Below, in pieces: positions 18,478 to 28,086 of a stretch of 64,000 nt of DNA. The position numbers were made by a program, and so were the translations under genes. The notes beneath the pieces are model-generated. The model had not been told where the DNA came from and made no database searches. It saw only the letters and a program-made list of their open reading frames with translations. Origin of the DNA: Roseburia inulinivorans DSM 16841 (GTDB lineage: Bacteria; Bacillota; Clostridia; Lachnospirales; Lachnospiraceae); NCBI RefSeq assembly GCF_000174195.1, contig NZ_ACFY01000104.1, positions 1-64,000 on the forward strand, read 5' to 3'. Position 1 is the stretch's first letter; each line of letters starts with the position of its first letter.

Positions 18478-20156
18478 TTAATGGCATTTTTTCTGATGTG
18501 CAAGTTCTTTCATCTCTCTTGCACTCTCCCGGACTTTCTCTGTGATCTCCACACCGCCGAGCATTCTTGCCAGCTCGTCAATACTCTCCTCCCCGGAAAG
18601 ACACTTGATCTTCGATACCGTGGTCTTATTTTCCACAGATTTTTCGATCAGATAATGTGCATCAGCCATTGCGGCGATCTGTGGTAAATGCGTGATACAG
18701 ATGATCTGATGATTTTTTGCAAGCACATTCATTTTTTCCGAAACCATCTGCGCGGTGCGTCCGCTGATTCCACTGTCAATCTCATCGAAAATGAGTGTCT
18801 CGATTGCATCCTGATCTGCCAATACCGTTTTGATTGCAAGCATAATTCTCGAAAGTTCACCGCCGGATGCGACTTTACCCAACGGTTTTACGGGTTCTCC
18901 AGGATTGGTGGAAATCAAGAACTCCGGATCATCTGTTCCGTTTGCCGTATAGTCTGCGGTCTGTCCAAACTCCATCTCGAATTTCACATCTAAAAAGTTT
19001 AAGTCTTTCAATGCCTCTGTCACAGCACCTGTCAGTTTTTTTGCATATTTTTTACGGATTTTCGATACTTTATCACAGTATTTCTTTAAATCCTGCTCCG
19101 CATCTGCAAGTTTTTGCTTCAAATTTCCAATATACTGGTCAAAATCCTGCAATTGTTGCAATCGGCCTTGTTTTTCTCCAATTCAGACAATATATCTGCA
19201 ATCGTGCTTCCGTACTTTGATTTTAAATGATTCAGCTCATCCAGACGTTTTTCCATCCGGTAAAACGTTTCATCGTCAAACTCCGTCTCGTCAATATAAT
19301 CTGCAAGCTCACGATTAAAGTCATTTACAAGGTTATCGATTTCTAATAACTGCTCTTCCAGCCCTTTTACTTTTTCATCATATGCAGACGCCGCATTCAA
19401 TTCCCGCAATGCCCTTCCGGTAAGTTCAGATACGTTGTCACTCTGATTTCCGGTATACTGATAGGCGGCATTCACCGCCTCCATAATCTTCTTTCCGTTG
19501 GAGAATTTCCGGTAGTCAGCCTCCAATGCCTCATCCTCGCCCTCTTTTAAGTCCGCATCCTCAATTTCTTTGATCTCGTATTCCAAAAATGAGATCTCCC
19601 GGAGCCGTTCTTCCTCGTCCACATCTGCCGCCTTCAGTTCTTCCAGCAGAGCACGGTAATTTTTGTAGGCTTCCCTTAACTTTTCCTTTGGATCAAAAAT
19701 TTCTTCTTTTGCATAATCATCTAAGATTTCAAGATGTTTCTTTTTCGACAAAAGCGACTGATGTTCATGCTGTCCATGAATGTCGATCAAAATTGAGGCG
19801 ATCTCACGCATTTTGGATGCCGGAACACTCTCTGCATTCACTTTTGCAACACCTCTGCCGTTGACGATCTTCCTGCTTAAGATGACTTCGTCATTCTCCG
19901 GGAACACGTCCAGCTCTCGTAAGAGTTCTTTCTGTTTTTCATCCGTCACAGAAAAAATAAGCTCCACCAACGCATAATCCGCATTTTCACGAAGCATCTC
20001 CTTCTGTACTTTTTCCCCTAACGCCAGATTGATAGAACCAATGATAATTGATTTTCCCGCACCGGTCTCACCGGATAAAATGTTTAACCCATTCCTGAAA
20101 TCAACCTCTGTCTCGTCAATCAACGCCAGATTTTTCACATGTAGATTCTGTAACAT
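18478..20156 (-). pseudogene. recN: DNA repair ATPase RecN, interrupted by a one-base frameshift
   Basis: RecN is an SMC-like ATPase that acts at double-strand breaks. The N-terminal part (from MLQNLHVKNLALIDE at 20156) has Walker A GETGAGKS and the first coiled coil. The C-terminal part has the ABC signature KVASGGELSRIMLAIK and Walker B TLIFDEID. The two parts are in different frames. The join falls at an A5 run (T5 at 19171-19175 on the plus strand): one more A would give ...SELEKKQGRLQQLQDFDQ and restore a full protein of normal length. The gene is otherwise intact, so the break is recent or is a sequence error. AAGGAG precedes the start. Confidence 0.9.
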
Positions 20157-20191
20157 ATAGTCTCCTTCTACTCTCCCCAAAAGTATATGTT

Positions 20192-20644
20192 CTAATCTTC
20201 TACAAGCTTACGCAGACGACTCATCACTGCAATCGTGTCATCTACGCTTCGCACTGCACACATTATGGTATCATCACCGGCAATACAGCCGACGATCTCA
20301 TGCAGATGCATGGCATCTATCGCTGCCGCAACTGCCATTGCCATTCCGGAAACCGTTTTGATCACCAGAATATTCTGCGCCATATCCATAGACACAAAAG
20401 CATCCCGAAAAACACGGGTATATTTTTCGGAAAGGTCTTCATTCGCCTCTGTCAGGGCAGCGTACTTCTGTCGACCATTACTCATAGCAACTTTCGTAAG
20501 TTTTAATTCCCGGATATCTCTGGAAACCGTTGCCTGTGTCACCTGATATCCTTCTTTCTGGAGATAATCGGATAACTCTTCCTGTGTCTCAATATCATGT
20601 TTTTTTATCAGTTCCAACATTTTTGTCTGACGTTTTGTCTTCAT
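20192..20644 (-). CDS. argR: Arginine repressor
   Basis: ArgR is a hexameric arginine-responsive regulator of arginine synthesis and breakdown. The 150-residue protein has the N-terminal winged helix (YQVTQATVSRDIRELKLTKV, residues 33-52) and the C-terminal oligomerisation/arginine-binding domain with GCIAGDDTIM. It lies between nadK (28 bases upstream) and recN, its standard place in Clostridia and Bacilli. argH, a probable target, is 16 kb away in the window. Confidence 0.96.
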   Translation of the reverse strand: MKTKRQTKMLELIKKHDIETQEELSDYLQKEGYQVTQATVSRDIRELKLTKVAMSNGRQKYAALTEANEDLSEKYTRVFRDAFVSMDMAQNILVIKTVSGMAMAVAAAIDAMHLHEIVGCIAGDDTIMCAVRSVDDTIAVMSRLRKLVED

Positions 20645-20672
20645 TTCCGGTCTGACCTCCTAAGCTTTGTGT

Positions 20673-21533
20673 TTATGTATAAGCTTTCATTTTTTTGCGC
20701 AGTATTTCCAGAAAGCTCATATTGTTGAGTTTACAGATTCTTGTTGTGGAATCTGCTTTCCGGATCAGAAACTTATCTCCAACCTCTAATCCCACAGCAT
20801 TGTCCCCATCAAAGCTGACTTCCACTGTCTCGTCCTTCTGGGAACGTCTTTCGCCAATTTCGATCATCACTTCGTCTTCAGCACCGATCACAATACTTCT
20901 GGAATTCAAATTATGCGCATTGATTGGAGTGATAATGATCATGCTTGCCTTCGGATCGACGATCGGTCCGCCTGCGGACATATTATAGCCGGTAGACCCT
21001 GTCGGCGTGGAGATGATGATTCCATCTGCACGAAATGTATTCAGATATTCCCCATTGACAAAAACGATCAGATTTACCACTGACAGCGCCCCTGTCCGGT
21101 GGATGACGATATCATTGAGTGCCACTTTGCGCTCTGTCTTCTCACTCTGCTTGATTCCATAACCGCAAAGCATCATGCGTTTCTCAACGGTATAATGTTC
21201 TTCCATCAGTTCATCCACTGCTGTAAAAACATTTGACTCCTCCAGTTCGCAAAGATATCCGAGTGTTCCAAGATTGACTCCGATGAGCGCCATATTTTGT
21301 TCCACCAGTTTGGAAGCAGCCCTGATCAACGTACCATCTCCTCCTAACACAAGCACACACTCTGTCTCCGGTGCAACCGCATCAGCCTCAGGTGCTGCGT
21401 GTTTTGCATCATCTCCGGTACTCGTAAAGCACTGGCAGCTGCCACCCTTTTTTTCGATATACCCTTTGATCTCATTGGTCAGTTTTAAGTTTTTATCTTT
21501 GAATGCATTGGTGATAATCAAAAAATGTTTCAT
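20673..21533 (-). CDS. nadK: NAD kinase
   Basis: The enzyme phosphorylates NAD to NADP. It shows the GGDGT motif with catalytic aspartate (LVLGGDGTLIRA), the NLGTLGYL loop, the conserved PTGSTGYNMSAGGPI nucleotide-binding loop and SRSIVI near the end. I start at MKHFLIITN (21533). A longer reading from 21554 would overlap tlyA by 20 bases and add seven residues; both are possible. It is probably cotranscribed with tlyA and argR. Confidence 0.94.
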   Translation of the reverse strand: MKHFLIITNAFKDKNLKLTNEIKGYIEKKGGSCQCFTSTGDDAKHAAPEADAVAPETECVLVLGGDGTLIRAASKLVEQNMALIGVNLGTLGYLCELEESNVFTAVDELMEEHYTVEKRMMLCGYGIKQSEKTERKVALNDIVIHRTGALSVVNLIVFVNGEYLNTFRADGIIISTPTGSTGYNMSAGGPIVDPKASMIIITPINAHNLNSRSIVIGAEDEVMIEIGERRSQKDETVEVSFDGDNAVGLEVGDKFLIRKADSTTRICKLNNMSFLEILRKKMKAYT

Positions 21534-21534
21534 A

Positions 21535-22338
21535 TTATTTGTCCAGTTCCCCATGTGCAGCCTCTACCACTGCATGAACATCAACGGATTCCTCTCTGCT
21601 GCCTTCGGCTTCTTTTCTGATATAGACAAGATACTCAATATTTCCTTCCGGTCCCTTGATCGGCGAATACTCCAGATTTAAAATGTGAAATCCAATCTCC
21701 ACCGCATAATCGATCACTTTGTGGATGACTTCCTCATGAACCGCTTTATCCCTGACAACTCCCTTTTTTCCTACCTTTTCCCTGCCGGCTTCAAACTGCG
21801 GTTTAATAAGGCAAACCATCTCGCCATTATCGTTTAACAGCTCCCTTGCAGGTCCTAATACTTTGGTCAGAGAGATAAAGGAAACATCCACTGACGCAAA
21901 ATCAAGGCGGTCTGCGATATCTTCCGGTTTCACATAACGGATGTTTGTCTTTTCCATACAGACAACCCGTTCATCCTGCCGCAGTTTCCACGCAAACTGA
22001 CCATATCCCACGTCCACAGCATAAACTTTGACCGCGCCGTTCTGGAGCATACAGTCCGTAAAACCACCTGTGGAGGCTCCGATGTCCATACAGACTTTTC
22101 CCTCTAATGTGATACCAAAATGTGTCATGGCTTTTTCCAGTTTCAAACCGCCACGGCTTACATACTTTAAGGTGTTACCTTTTACCTCAATATTGGCATT
22201 CACGTCAAACGTAGAACCAGCCTTGTCCTCACGGTTATTGTCGACAAATACATTTCCCTCCATGATCATCGCTTTCGCTTTCTCTCTGGATGGCGCAAGT
22301 CCTTTATTTACAAGTAAAATATCTAATCTTTCTTTCAT
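21535..22338 (-). CDS. tlyA: TlyA-family S4-domain RNA 2'-O-methyltransferase
   Basis: The N-terminus (residues 1-62) is an S4 RNA-binding domain (RLDILLVNKGLAPSREKAK). The rest is an FtsJ-like Rossmann methyltransferase with the SAM motif MDIGASTGGFTDCMLQNGA and the K-D-K-E type catalytic residues of this fold (for example KPQFEAGR). Members methylate rRNA, and some were earlier described as haemolysins. It sits between dxs and nadK, as in many Firmicutes. Confidence 0.93.
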   Translation of the reverse strand: MKERLDILLVNKGLAPSREKAKAMIMEGNVFVDNNREDKAGSTFDVNANIEVKGNTLKYVSRGGLKLEKAMTHFGITLEGKVCMDIGASTGGFTDCMLQNGAVKVYAVDVGYGQFAWKLRQDERVVCMEKTNIRYVKPEDIADRLDFASVDVSFISLTKVLGPARELLNDNGEMVCLIKPQFEAGREKVGKKGVVRDKAVHEEVIHKVIDYAVEIGFHILNLEYSPIKGPEGNIEYLVYIRKEAEGSREESVDVHAVVEAAHGELDK

Positions 22339-22383
22339 TCTCTCCGCTCTCTCTGCTCATTCTATTCATTATCTTAGAATCTT

Positions 22384-24255
22384 TTATTCTGTCACGTTCT
22401 GATACGCTTCTATCGTGCGCGCTATGATCGTATCCGCATCCAGACCGACTTCTTTTCGCAAAAGTTCCACATTTCCATGTTCCACGTATTCATCCGGAAT
22501 TGCAATATTTACAATGCGGATATCTTTGCAGTTCTCATTATTATAAAACTCGGTCACATGCTCTCCAAATCCACCGCTGATCACGTTTTCCTCCATTGTG
22601 ACGATCACTTTATGGTGTTCTGTAATGTACCTCAATGCGTCTTCATCCAACGGTTTTGCAAAACGCGCATTGATAATGCTGCACGGATATCCTTCTGCTT
22701 TCAATGCATCCCGGACTGCAACCGCAGTTTTTACCATTGATCCCAATGCAAATAATGCGATCCCGGATTCCCGGTAAATCCATTCACACTTTCCAATGCT
22801 GATCGGTGCGCGGTACTCTTTCAGTCCATCATATGCCTCACCTCTCGGGTAGCGTACTGCAACCGGTGTACCAAAATTCACTGCATATTTGATCATATCG
22901 GACAGTTCCCACTTATTCTTCGGTGCCATGATCGTCATATTCGGAATGGATGACAGATAGGAGATATCAAAAATTCCCTGATGTGTCTCCCCATCGCTTC
23001 CAACTAATCCGGCTCTGTCAATGGCAAATACCACCGGCAGATTCTGGATACAGACATCATGTAAAATCTGGTCGTATGCTCTCTGTAAAAAAGAAGAATA
23101 CACCGCAAAAATCGGTTTCAGCCCAGCCGCTGCCAGCCCTGCCGCAAACGTCACTGCATGCTGTTCCGCAATCCCAACATCGAAAAACCGCTCCGGGAAC
23201 ATGTTATGAAAACGTTTTAATCCTGTTCCATCTGTCATTGCTGCCGTCACTGCCACCACTTTTTCATCCCGGTCGCCAAGCTTTCGCATGACAGTTGAAA
23301 AAATATCGGTATAATTTGCCTTCACTCTTGGATTCTTCGGAAGCCCTGTTTCAATATCAAACGGTTCTGTTCCGTGGAATCTTGCAGGATGTCTCTCTGC
23401 CGGTGCATACCCCGCACCTTTGTGTGTCATGACATGGATCAATACCGGTCCATCGATATGCGAAGCCTCTCTTAAAAGCTTCACAATTCCATGAAGATTG
23501 CCACCGTCCACCGGTCCTAAATACACGATTCCCATTTCCTCAAAAAACATTCCCGGAATCAGAAGCTGTTTGATTCCACTTTTTGTCTTACGTATTTTAG
23601 AGACCATTTTTTCTCCGTAAGGCATTTTATTCAGGGAATTTAACACATTTAATTTCAGATCCAGATAGGCGTCTGCTGTCCGGAAACCGGCAAGATACGA
23701 GGACAGACCGCCTACATTCTCTGAGATTGACATATTATTATCATTTAAAATAATAATAAAATTGGATTTGAGCCTTGCCGCATTATTGAGTGCCTCAAAC
23801 GCCATTCCTCCGGTCAACGCACCATCTCCGATCACAGAGACCACCTTATAGTCCTCCCCTGTGATCTCTCTCGCCAGCGCATACCCAAGTCCTGCGGAAA
23901 TCGATGTGGAGCTGTGACCGGTGTCAAAGCAGTCACATTCGCTTTCTTTCCGTTTTGGGAAACCGCTCATTCCGCCGTACTTACGCAGCCCGTCAAAACC
24001 TTCCCGTCTTCCGGTCAGAAGCTTGTGCGTGTAAGACTGATGTCCCACATCCCATATAATCTTATCTTTTGGAAGATCCAGTGCAAGATGCAGTGCCATG
24101 GTCAGTTCGACTACCCCCAGATTCGATGCCAGATGACCGCCTGTCACTGAAATCTTTTCTATTAAAAATTCCCGGATCTCAGAGGCAAGAATTTTCAGTT
24201 CTTCGTCTGTGAGGGATTTTATATCATTCGGTTGATTTATCTTTTCTAATACCAT
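22384..24255 (-). CDS. dxs: 1-deoxy-D-xylulose-5-phosphate synthase
   Basis: This thiamine-diphosphate enzyme joins pyruvate and glyceraldehyde 3-phosphate in the first step of the MEP isoprenoid route. The 623-residue protein has the HQSYTHKLLTGR block, the ThDP motif GDGALTGGMAFEALNNA, and DRAGLVGSDGETHQG in the pyrimidine domain. A transketolase C-terminal domain follows (about 490-615). The polyprenyl synthase gene lies 72 bases upstream, so substrate and product steps are encoded together. Confidence 0.97.
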   Translation of the reverse strand: MVLEKINQPNDIKSLTDEELKILASEIREFLIEKISVTGGHLASNLGVVELTMALHLALDLPKDKIIWDVGHQSYTHKLLTGRREGFDGLRKYGGMSGFPKRKESECDCFDTGHSSTSISAGLGYALAREITGEDYKVVSVIGDGALTGGMAFEALNNAARLKSNFIIILNDNNMSISENVGGLSSYLAGFRTADAYLDLKLNVLNSLNKMPYGEKMVSKIRKTKSGIKQLLIPGMFFEEMGIVYLGPVDGGNLHGIVKLLREASHIDGPVLIHVMTHKGAGYAPAERHPARFHGTEPFDIETGLPKNPRVKANYTDIFSTVMRKLGDRDEKVVAVTAAMTDGTGLKRFHNMFPERFFDVGIAEQHAVTFAAGLAAAGLKPIFAVYSSFLQRAYDQILHDVCIQNLPVVFAIDRAGLVGSDGETHQGIFDISYLSSIPNMTIMAPKNKWELSDMIKYAVNFGTPVAVRYPRGEAYDGLKEYRAPISIGKCEWIYRESGIALFALGSMVKTAVAVRDALKAEGYPCSIINARFAKPLDEDALRYITEHHKVIVTMEENVISGGFGEHVTEFYNNENCKDIRIVNIAIPDEYVEHGNVELLRKEVGLDADTIIARTIEAYQNVTE

Positions 24256-24327
24256 ATCTGGTACCTCGATTTCTTACTTTCTTACGGAAACTCCAAAGTG
24301 AATCTCCGTTCTTTCTCCGCAGAGTTC

Positions 24328-25239
24328 TTATTTTTCTCTGGAAATTAAGTAAAGCAGCAGTTCATTCAAAAACTCATTCTTCACCACCAGCGAATCCATT
24401 CTTGCCACTGCGCTGTTTGTATACAATGCAACATCTTCCTTTGCCTTCTCAAGCCCTTCGAAGGACACATAGGTTGCCTTGTGGTTCTTCTCATCGCTGC
24501 CAATTGGTTTTCCTAACACTTCCAACGTACTTGTGACATCTAAAATATCATCCTGAATCTGGAACGCCAGCCCGACTTCTGTGGCTGCTTTCTCGATCGT
24601 GTTCTGTTCGTTTTTCGTTGCCCCTGCCAAAACAGCGCCGATGAGCATAGAGCTTTCGATGAGCGCTCCGGTTTTCAAACGGTAAATAAAATCAAGCTTT
24701 TCTTTTGTGATGTCGCCGGAATCCTCCGACTGCACATCCACAACCTGTCCTCCGACCATACCATAAATGCCCGCCTTTGTGGCAAGAATCTGCATGGCTT
24801 TTCCGATATTCCGGTTATCCGGTTCCATATCAAACGCCTTTGCAGCCGTTTCAAATGCATAATTCAACAGTGCATCGCCCGCAAGAATCCCCATCGCCTC
24901 GCCATAGACCGCGTGTGTTGTCTTTTTCCCTCTGCGGTACTCGTCATTGTCCATCGCCGGAAGATCATCGTGCACCAGAGAATAGGTATGAATCATCTCC
25001 ATTGCCGCCATAAAAGGCTCGATCACTTTTGATTTTCCACCAAACAGACGATAGGTCTCCGACATCAACATCGGGCGAAGTCTTTTTCCACCGGCAAGAA
25101 TACTGTAATTCATTGCCTCCATAATGGTCTTCTGCCAGCCCTCTTCCTCCGGAAGATAGCGTTTTATGATCTGTTCTATCTCATCTACTCTTGTCTGAAT
25201 CTCTGCTCTAATATCCAACTCTGCTGCTCCTTCTTCCAT
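24328..25239 (-). CDS. ispA: Polyprenyl diphosphate synthase (farnesyl/geranylgeranyl type)
   Basis: The enzyme condenses isopentenyl units to short-chain prenyl diphosphates. The 303-residue protein has GGKRLRPML, the first aspartate-rich motif DDLPAMDND and the second FQIQDDILDVTS. Product length cannot be read with certainty; farnesyl diphosphate is usual for this operon position (xseB-ispA-dxs). ATG 25239 has a weak ribosome site. A TTG at 25218 follows AAGGAG at good spacing and may be the true start. Confidence 0.92.
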   Translation of the reverse strand: MEEGAAELDIRAEIQTRVDEIEQIIKRYLPEEEGWQKTIMEAMNYSILAGGKRLRPMLMSETYRLFGGKSKVIEPFMAAMEMIHTYSLVHDDLPAMDNDEYRRGKKTTHAVYGEAMGILAGDALLNYAFETAAKAFDMEPDNRNIGKAMQILATKAGIYGMVGGQVVDVQSEDSGDITKEKLDFIYRLKTGALIESSMLIGAVLAGATKNEQNTIEKAATEVGLAFQIQDDILDVTSTLEVLGKPIGSDEKNHKATYVSFEGLEKAKEDVALYTNSAVARMDSLVVKNEFLNELLLYLISREK

Positions 25240-25265
25240 TCCAGTTTGTTACAGGAACTGTTTCA

Positions 25266-25490
25266 TCACTCGAAATCTGCCAGTGATCCATCGGTCTGCA
25301 TCACCTGCATTTTCTTCTCAACAGTGTCCAGAAGTAAATTACATGTCTTTAACTTTTCCACGCCTGCCTGATACAGACGAAAAGAATCATCCAGTGTAAC
25401 TTCAGGACTTTCCAATTGTTTTATGATTGTCTCTATCTGTTCAAATGTCTCTTCCAGAGAAACATTCTGCTTCGTCTGTTCTTCACTCAT
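25266..25490 (-). CDS. xseB: Exodeoxyribonuclease VII small subunit
   Basis: This 74-residue helical protein begins MSEEQTKQNVSLEETFEQIE and has the family core QLESPEVTLDDSFRLYQAGVE. It forms the small-subunit complex with XseA to degrade single-stranded DNA. I start at 25490, preceded by GGAGGT; the reading from 25511 adds seven residues with no support. It overlaps the end of xseA by 8 bases. Confidence 0.93.
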   Translation of the reverse strand: MSEEQTKQNVSLEETFEQIETIIKQLESPEVTLDDSFRLYQAGVEKLKTCNLLLDTVEKKMQVMQTDGSLADFE

Positions 25491-26688
25491 TGTCAAATAC
25501 CTCCGTGACATTTGCCTTCAGTGTTCCCTTTAACAGATGTACCGTAAGTGGATCCCCCACTTTTACGGTGGAAGCATCCGTCACCGCCTTCCCGGTTTCA
25601 TCCGCAACATAAGAGAACCCCTGACTCAGCTTCTTCAAAGGGGATACCCCTTCCATCTGACCTGTCAGTATTGCAAGTCTGTGCTTCTTTTCCGTAAGCA
25701 CCTGCTCCATCTGCCGGTATAATTTTTCCTCAAGGTCTACCGCATATCTGCGATGTTCATGCAGCCTGCTCTCCGGGCTTACGTACTGTAACTTTGTCTG
25801 ATACTGGTTTACTTTCAACTTTGCAATATCTAACTTCTGCTGCAAAGCCCGGTTCATCCTTGCAGTTTTTGCTGAAATCTCTGCCACTGCCGCCTGATGA
25901 TCAAAAACAGCAAGTTCTGCAGCTGCAGACGGTGTCGGCGCCCTTAAATCTGCCACAAAATCTGCGATCGTTGTGTCCGTCTGATGTCCGACAGCGGAGA
26001 TAACCGGCGTCTCACATTCAAAGATCGCCCTTGCAACCTCCTCCTCGTTAAACGCCCACAGATCCTCGATGGAACCTCCACCTCGTCCGACAATGATCAC
26101 ATCCACGCCAAGTGCATCTAATGCACGGATACCGTTTACAATACTGCTTACCGCACCTTCCCCCTGCACAAGCGCCGGATATAAAATAAGCTGCACATAA
26201 GGATTCCTTCTTGCGGAAATATTGCGAATATCCTGTACAGCAGCACCAGTCGGAGCTGTGACAATCCCAAGCCTCCTGATATATGTTGGGATTCTCTTCT
26301 TGTACTCCGGGGCAAACATGCCCATCTCTTCTAATTCTTTTTTTAACGCTTCAAATTTTAAATATAAATTACCAGCTCCATCCAGTTCAATCTCCCTGGC
26401 ATAGAGCTGATACTTTCCATCCCGTTCATAGACTTCCACAGAGCCTGTCACGATGACTTTGTCACCCTCTTTCATCTGAAAAGAGAGCCCCCGGCGGTTT
26501 CCTGCAAACATGATCGCATTGATCGTCCCAGCCGGATCCTTCAAAGTGAAATAAATATGCCCTGAGGAATGATACTTGCAGTTAGACACTTCGCCCTTGA
26601 CACTGATGCGCTGCATCATAAAATCCTGGGCAAACATATTTTTGATGTATGTATTCACCTGTCCAACTGAATAAACATTCTTCATCAT
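25483..26688 (-). CDS. xseA: Exodeoxyribonuclease VII large subunit
   Basis: This is the catalytic subunit of exonuclease VII. The 401-residue protein has an N-terminal OB fold (YSVGQVNTYIKNMFAQD, VKGEVSNCKYHSSGHIYFTLKD) and the catalytic core with PTGAAVQDI, GRGGGSIEDLWAFNEE and ISAVGHQTDTTIADFVAD. A long coiled coil (about 270-350) follows. Its start overlaps the nusB stop by 4 bases (ATGA), so translation is probably coupled. Confidence 0.95.
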   Translation of the reverse strand: MMKNVYSVGQVNTYIKNMFAQDFMMQRISVKGEVSNCKYHSSGHIYFTLKDPAGTINAIMFAGNRRGLSFQMKEGDKVIVTGSVEVYERDGKYQLYAREIELDGAGNLYLKFEALKKELEEMGMFAPEYKKRIPTYIRRLGIVTAPTGAAVQDIRNISARRNPYVQLILYPALVQGEGAVSSIVNGIRALDALGVDVIIVGRGGGSIEDLWAFNEEEVARAIFECETPVISAVGHQTDTTIADFVADLRAPTPSAAAELAVFDHQAAVAEISAKTARMNRALQQKLDIAKLKVNQYQTKLQYVSPESRLHEHRRYAVDLEEKLYRQMEQVLTEKKHRLAILTGQMEGVSPLKKLSQGFSYVADETGKAVTDASTVKVGDPLTVHLLKGTLKANVTEVFDNE

Positions 26689-27077
26689 GCTAATTTTGCC
26701 AATACTCCATTTACAAATGCCGGTGATTCATCCGTTCCATACTGTTTTGCAAGTTCAACAGCCTCATTGATCGCAACTTTTACCGGGATATCATCCTCGT
26801 ACTTCATCTCGTATACTGCAAGACGAATCAGAGTCAGATCTACTTTTCCCATTCTTCTGGTCTTCCATCCCTCGGAAACCTCATTGATCGCTGCATCGAT
26901 CTCATCAATCTTCTCTACAATGTTGTGGAACTTGTTGGAAATGTACTCTTTGTCCTTCTCGCTGCACTCCTCCACTTCCTCAAACATATTCATCTGCTCC
27001 GGCATATCTTCCACATTGTGGAACTCCACACGGAAAAGCATTTTAAAAACCTGTTCTCTTAATCCTCTTCTGGTCAT
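26685..27077 (-). CDS. nusB: Transcription antitermination factor NusB
   Basis: NusB binds boxA RNA with S10 and supports rRNA antitermination. The 130-residue all-helical protein begins MTRRGLREQVFKMLF and has the C-terminal pattern DIPVKVAINEAVELAKQYG, then SPAFVNGVLAKLA. It is the first gene of the nusB-xseAB-ispA-dxs run. The upstream gap holds the asp23 terminator, so this transcript probably has its own promoter there. Confidence 0.96.
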   Translation of the reverse strand: MTRRGLREQVFKMLFRVEFHNVEDMPEQMNMFEEVEECSEKDKEYISNKFHNIVEKIDEIDAAINEVSEGWKTRRMGKVDLTLIRLAVYEMKYEDDIPVKVAINEAVELAKQYGTDESPAFVNGVLAKLA

Positions 27078-27122
27078 TGATTGATCCTTTCTGTCTCGAT
27101 AATCTCCATTCCTTTACAAGGT

Positions 27123-27155
27123 AAAAAAAGGATGTCGCTCGGACACCCTTTATTC
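27123..27155 (-). terminator. Terminator of the Asp23-family gene
   Basis: A 10-bp stem (27127-27136 with 27142-27151, one G-U pair on the minus strand) around a 5-base loop is followed by a T-rich tail. Confidence 0.8.
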
Positions 27156-27195
27156 TACTACATCGTCCATAACTTGCGTTACGTTCTGCAAAGGA

Positions 27196-27573
27196 TTATT
27201 TATTATTACCCATATCTACGCTTGCAATACGAACATTCACGATAGATACTTCCAATCCTGTCATATTCTCAATTGCTGATTTTACGCGTTCCTGAACTTT
27301 CGCAGATACTTCCGGGATGGAGTAGCCGTAAGCAATATTCAGCGCCACATCCACATTCACAATACCGCTCAATACTTCCACGCGAACACCCTTGGAAAGA
27401 TTCTTCATTCCAAGCTTGCTGACAAGTTCATTGGTAATGTTACCAGCCATGGAACTGACACCTTCGACTTCTGTTGCAGCCAGTCCCGCAATAATTGCAA
27501 CTACTTCATCTGCTATCTTCACTTCTCCCAAATGTCCATCCTTTATTTTAAATGTTTTTCTATCCTCAGCCAT
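27196..27573 (-). CDS. Asp23/Gls24-family envelope protein
   Basis: The 125-residue protein matches the Asp23/Gls24 (DUF322) family through EVVAIIAGLAATEVEGVSSM, GVRVEVLSGIVNVDVAL and VQERVKSAIENMTGLEVSIVNV. Members lie under the membrane and take part in cell-envelope homeostasis or fatty-acid metabolism control. Its place just upstream of nusB is conserved in Firmicutes. It has its own terminator. Confidence 0.93.
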   Translation of the reverse strand: MAEDRKTFKIKDGHLGEVKIADEVVAIIAGLAATEVEGVSSMAGNITNELVSKLGMKNLSKGVRVEVLSGIVNVDVALNIAYGYSIPEVSAKVQERVKSAIENMTGLEVSIVNVRIASVDMGNNK

Positions 27574-27646
27574 CGCTTAATGCCTCCTAAGTGATATTAT
27601 GTAACTATTATAACAGACTATTCCATTTTTGAAAACAAAAAATGTA

Positions 27647-28054
27647 TTAATTTTCTTTCCGTTCCATAAAGTCACACATACCGTCACCCGGTTCGGATTT
27701 AAAATCATAGGCAATATGCTCTCCCTCAAAGGAAACAGAAAAGCTTCCCTCCATATCCATAAAGGAATGAATGTGCGCAATTTCTGATAAAACATCTGCG
27801 AACTCATCTAAAAATGCCTCTGCTGCATCCGCATTTGCACAGTCTGCCTCCTCGATCGCCTCATCCACATATAATCTCAACTCGAATTCATCTAAATCGC
27901 TCTCGTTGTCGATCTGTGCGCATTTTATGTATGGGTTTGCATGATTATGCAGCACATTTTCCAGATAGGATGCAGAAGAAAGGATCCTTGACTGCGAAAC
28001 ATCCTCTGCTTCCAAGTATAATTTATATTCGATTTTTAATGCGTTATCTGCCAT
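27647..28054 (-). CDS. Small acidic protein of unknown function
   Basis: The 135-residue protein is strongly acidic, with many Glu/Asp in the middle (ESDLDEFELRLYVDEAIEEA), and has no signal or membrane segment. Three cysteines are scattered (near residues 45, 72 and 126). I recognise no family. It stands alone: 73 bases separate it from the Asp23-family start, and its 5' side meets the left end of palindromic repeat copy 1. It might be a cytoplasmic protein limited to Lachnospiraceae. Confidence 0.6.
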   Translation of the reverse strand: MADNALKIEYKLYLEAEDVSQSRILSSASYLENVLHNHANPYIKCAQIDNESDLDEFELRLYVDEAIEEADCANADAAEAFLDEFADVLSEIAHIHSFMDMEGSFSVSFEGEHIAYDFKSEPGDGMCDFMERKEN

Positions 28055-28086
28055 TTGGGGTTCCTCACTTTTCTTTGGTGTTTGTA

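Noticed and set aside
19119..19161. Programmed frameshifting in recN
   Set aside because: The A5 run is short, there is no slippery heptamer with a downstream pseudoknot that I can see, and RecN is not known to use recoding.
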